NCBI GenBank assembly: GCA_031255055.1
Contig: JAIRTG010000151.1
Coordinates: 1 to 9,548 of the forward strand
From: Prevotellaceae bacterium
Lineage (GTDB): Bacteria; Bacteroidota; Bacteroidia; Bacteroidales; Paludibacteraceae
DNA length: 9,548 bases
Direction of reading: 5' to 3'
Below are positions 1 to 6,113 of the stretch, piece after piece. The notes below the pieces were generated by a model, which saw only the letters and a list, made by a program, of their open reading frames with translations, was not told where the DNA came from and searched no databases. The position numbers were made by a program, and so were the translations under genes. The number at the start of each line of letters is the position of its first letter. The first letter of the stretch is position 1.

Positions 1-89
1 TATTTTGTCAAGTGCAAAAAAAAGAATAACTCTCGGCGCAGCCATGCAAATACTGTTCATAGCAGATAGTTACAGGGTAGTTATATGAA
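1..89. other. Left edge, no supported gene
   Basis: I see no convincing gene here. On the minus strand an open frame starts at an ATG at 45 and runs off the left edge (15 codons, beginning MAAPRVILFF), but this is too short to call. On the plus strand the only ATG frame closes after 14 codons. The sequence upstream of that minus-strand ATG has a weak AGTATTTG, which does not fit the TAnnTTTG element. Whether a real gene begins here cannot be decided from this window. Confidence 0.3.
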
Positions 90-192
90 AGTGTTTAGTG
101 ATTAGTGATTAGCAAGTTCGCCATGTTTAATCATTAATGATTAATGATTAATGATTAATTGTTAATCACTAATCACTAAACACTAAACACTA
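90..192 (+). repeat. Heptamer palindrome module A
   Basis: The module is almost entirely 7-bp units. GTGTTTA/GTGATTA units fill 91-111. Three ATTAATG units occupy 133-153, with a variant at 154-160. Inverted units TAATCAC, TAATCAC, TAAACAC and TAAACAC occupy 163-190. Arms 90-111 and 163-184 are a perfect 22-bp inverted repeat. The unit-free spacer contains AGCAAGTTCGCCATG at 111-125. Confidence 0.85.
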
Positions 193-304
193 TTTAATCA
201 CTGTCTTACGGGGCGTTGCGGGGCAGAGCCCCGCAGAGGGGGTAGCGGAAGACCGCGCAGCGGGCTGAAGCGAGGGGGAGACTTCCCCCCCCCCCTAAAT
301 CTCT
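191..304 (+). repeat. GC-rich hairpin core of the element, copy 1
   Basis: Successive stem-loops are visible. TGCGGGGC (217-224) pairs with GCCCCGCA (228-235) across a 3-base loop. CCGC (253-256) pairs with GCGG (260-263) across GCA, or alternatively with GCGG at 245-248. GGGGGA (274-279) pairs with TCCCCC (284-289) across GACT. A run of 11 C follows at 285-295. There is no T tract in the right place for a simple terminator on the plus strand. Confidence 0.8.
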
Positions 305-309
305 TTTTT

Positions 310-370
310 AGTGTTTAGTGATTAGCAAGTTCGCCATGTTTAACAATTAATCACTAATCACTAAACACTA
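310..370 (+). repeat. Heptamer palindrome module B, fused to the nadC 3' end
   Basis: A shorter direct copy of module A. A 27-bp stretch is identical at 104-130 and 317-343, including AGCAAGTTCGCC. Arms 310-324 and 355-369 form a perfect 15-bp inverted repeat. Compared with module A it lacks one GTGATTA unit, the ATTAATG units and one TAAACAC unit. On the minus strand its right end reads AGTGTTTAG, which gives nadC its last two sense codons and its stop. The hairpin is followed by A rather than T on the minus strand, so it does not look like an ordinary intrinsic terminator for nadC. Confidence 0.8.
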
Positions 371-1206
371 GCTTTGAAGCTCATGTCGAGGCTTTTTACG
401 GTGTGGGTCAGGGCGCCGACCGAAATGAAATCGACACCCGCTTGGGCATAAACTCGCAAGGTGTCGAAGGTGATACCGCCCGAGGATTCCGTTTCGTATC
501 TTCCGCCGATGATTTCAACGGCTTTGCGGGTGTTCGCAGGCGTGAAATTGTCTAACATAATCCGGTCGATCCCGCCGGTTTGCAGTACCCGATTCAACTC
601 GTCGAAGTTGCGGACTTCGATTTCGATTTTTAAATCTTTCCCGTTTTCTTTCAGGTATTCATGCGCACGCTTAATTGCGTTTTCGATGCCGCCGGCAAAA
701 TCTACATGATTATCCTTCAACAATATCATGTCGAACAGTCCGATACGATGATTCATGCCGCCACCTATTTTTACGGCTTCTTTTTCAAGCATCCGCAGTC
801 CGGGAGTTGTTTTGCGGGTGTCGAGTACGCGCGTTTTTGTGCCCTCCAGCGCTTTTACATATTGACTTGTACGGGTGGCGATTCCGCTCATGCGTTGCAG
901 GATGTTGAGCATCAAACGCTCGGTTTGTAATAATGACCGGACTTTTCCTTCGACAATAAAGGCAACGTCGCCGACTTGAATTTTTGCTCCGTCGGGGATG
1001 AAAACCGTCATTTTTAAAGCGGGATCGAACGTCTTGAATAGCTCACGCGCTACTTCGACGCCTGCCAAAATGCCGTTTTCTTTTATTATTAACCGAGATT
1101 TTCCTTCCGCATCCGCAGGGATACACGATAGTGTGGTGTGGTCGCCATCGCCGATGTCTTCGGCAAACCAGCCGGCGATTTGTTGTTTGAGGTCGTGGCT
1201 AATCAT
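361..1206 (-). CDS. nadC: Nicotinate-nucleotide pyrophosphorylase (carboxylating), quinolinate phosphoribosyltransferase
   Basis: This enzyme converts quinolinate and PRPP to nicotinate mononucleotide, CO2 and pyrophosphate, the step where de novo NAD synthesis meets the NAD pathway; it is cytoplasmic. The 281-residue length is normal. Recognisable family motifs are EDIGDGDHTT (16-25), LLQTERLMLNILQRMSGIAT (92-111), DTRKTTPGLR (129-138, phosphate and quinolinate binding), GGGMNHRIGLFD (148-159), LLKDNH (162-167), IMLDNF (216-221) and SSGGI (241-245), then ISVGALTHTVKSLDMS (261-276). The ATG start overlaps the end of the upstream gene by 8 bases (ATGATTAG), suggesting coupled translation. The stop and the last two sense codons (S280, V281) lie inside the adjoining repeat, so the extreme C-terminus is probably not ancestral, although all catalytic motifs are intact. 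nadA and nadB are not in view. Confidence 0.97.
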   Translation of the reverse strand: MISHDLKQQIAGWFAEDIGDGDHTTLSCIPADAEGKSRLIIKENGILAGVEVARELFKTFDPALKMTVFIPDGAKIQVGDVAFIVEGKVRSLLQTERLMLNILQRMSGIATRTSQYVKALEGTKTRVLDTRKTTPGLRMLEKEAVKIGGGMNHRIGLFDMILLKDNHVDFAGGIENAIKRAHEYLKENGKDLKIEIEVRNFDELNRVLQTGGIDRIMLDNFTPANTRKAVEIIGGRYETESSGGITFDTLRVYAQAGVDFISVGALTHTVKSLDMSFKASV

Positions 1207-1603
1207 TTGAGGGTTCGATGCGCAGTTGCTGAATCAGATTTTGTCCGTTGTTGATGCGCGTCAGCACATACAGACGAAATGAGCCGTTGTTGGTTTTTAA
1301 CGTACAGATGGCAAAGCTCGCGGCGTCTTTGTTTTGCTTGTGCATCACTTGAAACGTGCTTATTTTGTTGCTTTTGAAAAAGTCGGAAATAATGGCCGAC
1401 GCTTGCTGTTTGCTGAATACGTCGTTGTTATTTGCGATGACCAGCTCTACGCTGTTGTTCAAAAAGCCCGACAGTTTTGAAACATCTCCCGCTTGCAGGG
1501 CGCTGAGAATTTCTGCCGGCACTTCGCTCGACTGTGCAAACATGTCGCTCGGTAAGGCGATTGTCAGACACAGAATTAAAAGTAAAAATCTTCTTGTTTT
1601 CAT
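1199..1603 (-). CDS. Secreted DUF4783-like small protein
   Basis: A 134-residue protein with an N-terminal signal peptide: KTRR, a hydrophobic stretch at about 6-18, and a likely cleavage after MFAQ near residue 24. The mature part is about 110 residues, alternating helical segments (EILSALQAGDVSKLSGFL, 31-48) with beta-like segments (FAICTLKTNNGSFRLYVLTR). This resembles the NTF2-like DUF4783 proteins that commonly precede nadC in Bacteroidales. That assignment is from memory of the family and gene order; function is unknown and I see no catalytic motif. It is the first gene of the nadC operon. Its TAG stop lies 8 bases into nadC, which suggests translational coupling. A strong Bacteroides-type promoter lies about 33 bases upstream of the ATG. 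Confidence 0.85.
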   Translation of the reverse strand: MKTRRFLLLILCLTIALPSDMFAQSSEVPAEILSALQAGDVSKLSGFLNNSVELVIANNNDVFSKQQASAIISDFFKSNKISTFQVMHKQNKDAASFAICTLKTNNGSFRLYVLTRINNGQNLIQQLRIEPSND

Positions 1604-1635
1604 AAGTGTTTTGTTTTTTATTTACAAATTCGGTG

Positions 1636-1669
1636 CAAATATAGTCATTTTATGCCGTTGTTTAACAAA
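1636..1669 (-). promoter_or_regulatory. Promoter of the DUF4783-nadC operon
   Basis: Read on the minus strand, TATATTTG (1636-1643) matches the Bacteroidetes -7 consensus TAnnTTTG exactly. TTTG (1666-1669), 22 bases further upstream, can serve as the -33 element. Transcription would start near 1629, leaving a 25-base A-rich leader before the ATG at 1603. Confidence 0.65.
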
Positions 1670-1772
1670 TACGAAGATTGGCTGTACCGAAAAGTTGCGG
1701 ATGAAACAGTGAACAAACATTATTTTCCGGCATCATTCCTGTGCGGAAATGGAAATATCGGTAAAAAAATCT

Positions 1773-1780
1773 CATATTTG
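1773..1780 (+). promoter_or_regulatory. Weak promoter candidate for the structured region or rlmH
   Basis: CATATTTG differs from TAnnTTTG only at its first base. No convincing TTG lies 19-22 bases upstream, so the call rests on the -7 element alone. If used, transcription would start near 1786, at the base of the nested fold, and would give rlmH a leader of about 125 bases. Confidence 0.35.
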
Positions 1781-1785
1781 CATCA

Positions 1786-1890
1786 CCGAAAACACGCTAA
1801 TGCGTTGGCCCGTGTGCAAATACTAAGCCACTCTTCCGATGTGGCGTTGTTTCCTCTTTGTGTAATGTGGTGCGGATGCGTGTTTTGTAT
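1786..1890 (+). ncRNA. Candidate structured RNA or rlmH leader (nested rod-like fold)
   Basis: Three nested stems can be drawn by eye. AAAACACGC (1789-1797) pairs with GCGTGTTTT (1878-1886), 9 bp with no mismatch. TGTGCAAA (1813-1820) pairs with TTTGTGTA (1857-1864), 8 pairs of which 3 are G-U. GCCAC (1827-1831) pairs with GTGGC (1841-1845) around a 9-base loop. The resulting long hairpin with internal bulges recalls 6S-type RNAs, but I cannot confirm that and no diagnostic sequence is recognised. It could equally be a cis-acting leader of rlmH. No clear T-rich terminator follows. Base pairing by eye in about 100 nt can arise by chance, so confidence is low. Confidence 0.33.
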
Positions 1891-1910
1891 CGTACAAATT
1901 TATCCGGAAG

Positions 1911-2384
1911 ATGAAAATAAAATTTCTGCTCGTAGGGAAAACGTCGGACAAAAGCCTCGATAAACTGATCGACGATTATATGAAGCGATTGACACATTAT
2001 GTCGGTTTCGAGATGATTGTTGTACCCGAATTGAAAGATGTCAAAAACAGATCGGTAGAGGAACAAAAGGAAAGGGAAGCCGATTTGATTTTGAAACAGT
2101 TGAATAGCGGCGACGACGTCGTGCTGCTCGACGAAAAGGGAAAGGAATACGGTTCGGTCGACTTTTCTGTTCTTATCGGGAAAAAAATGTTGTCTTCCGT
2201 AAAATATACGATTTTTGTTGTCGGAGGGCCATACGGCTTTTCAAAACGGGTGTATGACAGGGCCGATGCGCTTCTGTCGCTTTCCAAAATGACCTTTTCG
2301 CACCAAATGATTCGACTGATTTTTGTGGAACAGCTCTACAGAGCGATGACGATTTTGAAAAATGAACCGTATCATCACGAATGA
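1911..2384 (+). CDS. rlmH: 23S rRNA (pseudouridine(1915)-N3)-methyltransferase RlmH
   Basis: This SPOUT-class methyltransferase uses S-adenosylmethionine to methylate N3 of pseudouridine 1915 in helix 69 of 23S rRNA, acting on assembled 70S ribosomes in the cytoplasm. At 157 residues it has the standard length. Visible motifs are LLDEKGKEYGSVDFS (72-86), the SAM-binding knot loop VVGGPYGFS (103-111), SLSKMTFSHQMIRLIFVEQL (123-142) and the characteristic C-terminal PYHHE (153-157). The start beginning MKIKFLLVGK is the family start, with GGAAG just upstream of the ATG. It is followed after 30 bases by the histidine kinase gene in the same direction, so co-transcription is likely. No rsfS/ybeB partner gene is adjacent. 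Confidence 0.97.
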   Translation: MKIKFLLVGKTSDKSLDKLIDDYMKRLTHYVGFEMIVVPELKDVKNRSVEEQKEREADLILKQLNSGDDVVLLDEKGKEYGSVDFSVLIGKKMLSSVKYTIFVVGGPYGFSKRVYDRADALLSLSKMTFSHQMIRLIFVEQLYRAMTILKNEPYHHE

Positions 2385-2414
2385 TTTTATTGCCCGGGTT
2401 GACCCCTACTGAAA

Positions 2415-5400
2415 ATGAAACAATCTCTATTGTCCTACGTGCTGCTTTCCGCACTGACTGTTTCTATTGTCGGCGGGATTGTGTGCCATGTTAACTATGA
2501 TAAATCTCCGCAGAGAGCGCTTCCGGTTGCGCTTTTTCAGGATGCGATGTATGCAAAAGATCAAAAGGCCTTGCGAATAATGAATCAGTTGAAGGAGGTG
2601 ATTCGTTCTCAATCGTTCAACTCTCCGGTTGGTTATCCTTTCGATAATGACGATATTTCGTATTATGTCTTCCGGCGACATGAACTCGTTTTCTGGTCGG
2701 ACAATCAACTGGTGATAGACGGCGTCCGATTTCCTCGCGACAGCGATCTGTTTCCGATAGAGCTGCCGAACGCCTATTGTGTGGGCAGAAGGATGTGTTG
2801 CGACGAGGGGGAGATTATCGCACTGATCAAAATAAAAAATAACTATCACTACGAAAATAACTACCTGCATAACGAGTTTGCCGAAAATTTTCCTGTCGAC
2901 AAGCAGCTATTGATAAAAATGACGGATTCGAGCGACAAAAACGCCATCTTTTCGTCCGACGGACACTATCTGTTTAGCTTGTCGCAACCCGAACAGGATG
3001 TGTATAATGAGAAATGGTCTCATGCAGGTTCCATGTTCTATGCGCTGGCTTTTCTGCTTTTGTTGCTGATTTATGCACGCTATCCCGCTCTTTTGAACAA
3101 ACAATCCATTTCGATCAAAACGTATGGGGTCGTAACGCTGAGCTTGCTCATACTGCTTTTGCTCGCGTTGTATCACAATGTACCCGACTTGCTTTTTTCA
3201 AACAAACTGTTCTCTCCCGCTCAATATGCCTCTAACAACTATTTTCGGAGTATCGCCCATTTAAGCATATTCGGCTTTTTTGTCCTGTCGGCAACTTGTC
3301 TGCTCTATTTTTTCGTTGATAAATCCTATTTGAAAACAACAGGCGCAAAAATAATCGCCCAAATATCCTTTGTACTTGTTTTCACCCTTTTCTATTACAT
3401 ACTGCACACGTTTATTTACGATTCAAATTCACAGGTCGTTATTTTAGCCCTGAGCTATTTGCATGTTTTTTCGGTATGGGTGTATATTTTGATATTCATC
3501 TGGGGCATTTCCATTGCCCTGCTGTTTTTTGCGACACATCAAAAATCGGCCGGTTTTTCGTTCGGGAAATCCGTCGCGACGGATGTTTTATCTGCGGCTG
3601 CCGTCGGACTGTTGTCCCTTATCTACACGGCTTACCACGAAAGCCTGATGTTTTTCCTGACTTTCGTCTTGATAAACTTGGCGTTCAATTTCCTGCACTT
3701 TTCAAAACAGGATAACTACAAAAAAGCATCCGTCACGCTGACCGTTTTTGTCTTTACAATATGCGTCACAACGAACCTGTCGCTATTTTCCATCGAAAAG
3801 AAACATAATAAATACCTGCTGTTGGCCCAGAATATCAGTATCAACGGCAATGTGGACAGCAATAACATGACCGACATTTTGATAGAAGAGCTTGATTTTA
3901 TGCTCGTAAACGACAATAAGATCAGCATGATGGCGCTTCGGAGCGACACAATGGATGCCGTACAGGAATATGTAAACGGCACATATATGCGCGGATTTTG
4001 GAGCCGCTTTGAAATAAGGATGAACAAAATGTACCGGCACACGGATGATTTTACGGCGTATAATGAATATGTCGAAAACATTGCGGTGAGAATCAACAAT
4101 ACAAACTTCTATGCCATTCCGCCGTCGAAGGCAGATGTGGCCTACATCGGCATTTTCCCCATTTACGACAACGACAACACCTGTTACACCGTCGAACTTT
4201 ATCCGAAAAGACATTTCAGAAGCTACAGTTTTCCGAATCTGCTGATAGCCGCCAATACCGAAACCGACAGCGAGAAAAAGATTTCGATTGCCAAATACGA
4301 AGCCGGTTCGCTGATATACGATTCGGGAGAGATGGTCTATCCGGCAAATGCAGACTGGATTCCCGATAATGATGCGGTTTTTTTCGGTCTCGAATATGCA
4401 AAACACGTTCATCACATCTATCGCGCCGACGACAAATCGTATATCGTCATCACGGAACTCGAGCAAAATACCGCATGGACCTATCTGTTATATTCCCTGT
4501 ATCTGTTCATGTCGATTTTGGTTGCCGTCTGGATGATTAAGTGGGTCTACAATCTGAGGCTAAACAAAGGGAAAATACATATCGGGCTTACGCAGAAATT
4601 TCAATACACATTTGTAGCGTTGCTGTTTGTCGGCTTTATTTCTACTTTTTATGTCTCGGTCAATTTCTTCAGGCGGAAATATCAGAACGAACAAATACAA
4701 AAACTGGAAAACAAGCGGAACTACATCCAACACGAACTGCAAAGCAAATACTACTGGAACGAAGCGCTGCTGCAGGAAGACCGGCAACGGCTGAATTTCG
4801 ACTTACAGGAAATATCATACACCTATCATGTCGACATCCACGTCTACGACAATAACGGAATGATGATAGGAAGTTCGCAGCCGTTGCTTTTCAACCGGAA
4901 TTTAATCAGTGAATACATTGCGCCGGAAATATATTTCTCCGAAAACACGAATGTCGAGCGATACGAGCGCATCGGCAATCTGCAATACCTGTCGGCCTAT
5001 ACCGATTTCTACAATGGCGATTATTTGCAGATAGGTTACATTGCCGTTCCGCAGTTTTTCAGCCGTGAAGAAGTCCGGTCCGAAATTCAACGTTTCGTTT
5101 CGGTTATCATTCACATTTATATTTTCATCATCATCATTTCGCTCGTACTCGGTTACATTATCGGGAAACAGCTTTCGGCGCCGTTGATCATGCTCGAAAA
5201 CAAACTGAAAAACATGCAACTGGGTAAACGAAACGACAAAATCGAATATGAACAGAATGACGAGATAAAACGACTGGTCGAGCAATACAATCTGACAGTT
5301 GTTGAGTTGGAAAAAAGCGCCGAACTGCTGGCAAAATCAGAACGTGAGACAGCCTGGAAATCAATGGCGCGACAGGTTGCACACGAGATCAACAATCCGC

Positions 5401-6011
5401 TGACGCCCATGAAACTGACCATCCAGCAACTGAGGCGAACAAAAGACACGGGCGGAGAAGTATTTGATGACTATTTCAAAAAATCGACCCAAACGCTGAT
5501 AGAGCAAATAGACAACCTGTCGCGCATTGCAAGCACGTTTTCGAACTTTGCGCGGATGCCCGAAGCCCGTTTTGAAAAAACCGACATTGCGTCCCGACTC
5601 TGTTCGGTGATACAATTGTTCAAGAGCAACAATCAGGGAGTGAACATCACATACGAAGGCCCTGCCGACGGCATCTATGCCGACATCGACCCCGAACAAT
5701 GGCTCAGGGTTTTCAACAATCTGCTGACAAACGCTATTCAGGCCATCCCGAAAGGAAGAGAGAAAAACATACACATACTTTTGTACCGGAAAGACAAAGG
5801 CATTTTCATTGAAATAGCCGACAACGGAAGCGGCATAACCGACGAAGTCGCAGGGAAACTGTTCGTTCCAAACTTCACCACAAAAAACACCGGAATGGGA
5901 TTGGGACTTGCCATCACAAAAAACATTGTCGAGACATCCGGCGGCAGCATCTCCTTCAGGACAAAAGTCAACGAAGGAAGTACGTTTATCATCAACATCC
6001 CCGAAGTCTGA
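2415..6011 (+). CDS. Very large multi-span membrane sensor histidine kinase (NtrY-like catalytic end)
   Basis: An envelope sensor kinase of 1198 residues, two to three times the usual size. By hydrophobicity and positive-inside reasoning I place 12 membrane spans: about 5-24, 206-222, 236-253, 280-301, 312-334, 341-372, 388-405, 411-428, 438-458, 687-709, 730-750 and 895-917. These leave three extracytoplasmic domains (25-205, 459-686, 751-894). The third has a Cache/PAS-like strand pattern (VDIHVYDNNG). The cytoplasmic end has a HAMP domain (918-968, with NDEIKRLVEQYN), a short coiled coil, an H-box with phospho-acceptor H990 (AHEINNPLTP), an N-box NNLLTNAIQA (1101-1110, N1106), a G1-box DNGSG (1136-1140), an F-box region LFVPNFTTK and a G2-box GMGLGLAI (1160-1167). 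All catalytic residues are present. The H-box resembles NtrY. No receiver domain or response regulator is in the window, so ligand and partner are unknown. It is probably co-transcribed with rlmH. Confidence 0.93.
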   Translation: MKQSLLSYVLLSALTVSIVGGIVCHVNYDKSPQRALPVALFQDAMYAKDQKALRIMNQLKEVIRSQSFNSPVGYPFDNDDISYYVFRRHELVFWSDNQLVIDGVRFPRDSDLFPIELPNAYCVGRRMCCDEGEIIALIKIKNNYHYENNYLHNEFAENFPVDKQLLIKMTDSSDKNAIFSSDGHYLFSLSQPEQDVYNEKWSHAGSMFYALAFLLLLLIYARYPALLNKQSISIKTYGVVTLSLLILLLLALYHNVPDLLFSNKLFSPAQYASNNYFRSIAHLSIFGFFVLSATCLLYFFVDKSYLKTTGAKIIAQISFVLVFTLFYYILHTFIYDSNSQVVILALSYLHVFSVWVYILIFIWGISIALLFFATHQKSAGFSFGKSVATDVLSAAAVGLLSLIYTAYHESLMFFLTFVLINLAFNFLHFSKQDNYKKASVTLTVFVFTICVTTNLSLFSIEKKHNKYLLLAQNISINGNVDSNNMTDILIEELDFMLVNDNKISMMALRSDTMDAVQEYVNGTYMRGFWSRFEIRMNKMYRHTDDFTAYNEYVENIAVRINNTNFYAIPPSKADVAYIGIFPIYDNDNTCYTVELYPKRHFRSYSFPNLLIAANTETDSEKKISIAKYEAGSLIYDSGEMVYPANADWIPDNDAVFFGLEYAKHVHHIYRADDKSYIVITELEQNTAWTYLLYSLYLFMSILVAVWMIKWVYNLRLNKGKIHIGLTQKFQYTFVALLFVGFISTFYVSVNFFRRKYQNEQIQKLENKRNYIQHELQSKYYWNEALLQEDRQRLNFDLQEISYTYHVDIHVYDNNGMMIGSSQPLLFNRNLISEYIAPEIYFSENTNVERYERIGNLQYLSAYTDFYNGDYLQIGYIAVPQFFSREEVRSEIQRFVSVIIHIYIFIIIISLVLGYIIGKQLSAPLIMLENKLKNMQLGKRNDKIEYEQNDEIKRLVEQYNLTVVELEKSAELLAKSERETAWKSMARQVAHEINNPLTPMKLTIQQLRRTKDTGGEVFDDYFKKSTQTLIEQIDNLSRIASTFSNFARMPEARFEKTDIASRLCSVIQLFKSNNQGVNITYEGPADGIYADIDPEQWLRVFNNLLTNAIQAIPKGREKNIHILLYRKDKGIFIEIADNGSGITDEVAGKLFVPNFTTKNTGMGLGLAITKNIVETSGGSISFRTKVNEGSTFIINIPEV

Positions 6012-6043
6012 CTTTCGGCAGCCCTGCTTTCAAACAAAAAGAC

Positions 6044-6075
6044 TTGTACCGTCTTCGTTTTTATCATTATCTTTG
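6044..6075 (+). promoter_or_regulatory. Promoter of proS
   Basis: TATCTTTG (6068-6075) matches TAnnTTTG exactly. TTG (6044-6046) lies 21 bases upstream, a plausible -33 element. Transcription would start near 6082, giving a leader of about 32 bases that is A-rich just before the ATG at 6114. This indicates proS is transcribed independently of the kinase gene. Confidence 0.7.
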
Positions 6076-6113
6076 CAGGCCGAAAAAACATCAATCAAAA
6101 AATAGTTATAAAA

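Larger units (their letters stand above)
90..370 (+). repeat. Composite palindromic intergenic element, copy 1
   Basis: A GC-rich core (about 189-300) sits between two AT-rich palindromic modules (90-192 and 310-370) that are direct copies of each other. A second copy of the core, in inverted orientation, lies at about 9283-9394. Over about 110 bp the two cores differ only by two internal substitutions, two single-base insertions, homopolymer length (C11 against C9) and one base near the end. The core carries consecutive hairpins (217-235, 253-263, 274-289) and no coding capacity. It looks like a non-autonomous repeat of the REP or MITE type. I cannot name a family, and no transposase is present in the window. 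The right module overlaps the last codons of nadC. Confidence 0.85.

Noticed and set aside
90..192. CRISPR-like appearance of the regular short repeats
   Set aside because: Units are 7 bp, directly tandem with no unique spacers, and arranged as palindromes; no cas genes are present.
1780..1890. tRNA gene in the rlmH upstream region
   Set aside because: No acceptor stem, anticodon arm or T-loop (GTTCRANNC) could be placed; the fold is a single rod rather than a cloverleaf.
1652..1963. 103-codon plus-strand open frame before rlmH
   Set aside because: It overlaps the rlmH start in another frame, covers the nadC operon promoter side and the structured region, has no recognisable motif and no family-like composition.
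3783..4466. 227-codon minus-strand open frame
   Set aside because: It is antisense to the middle of the kinase gene, whose frame is continuous with recognisable membrane and catalytic segments on both sides.
6001..6018. Hairpin CCGAA...TTCGG over the kinase gene stop
   Set aside because: The stem is 5 bp and is not followed by a T run, so it is not supported as a terminator.
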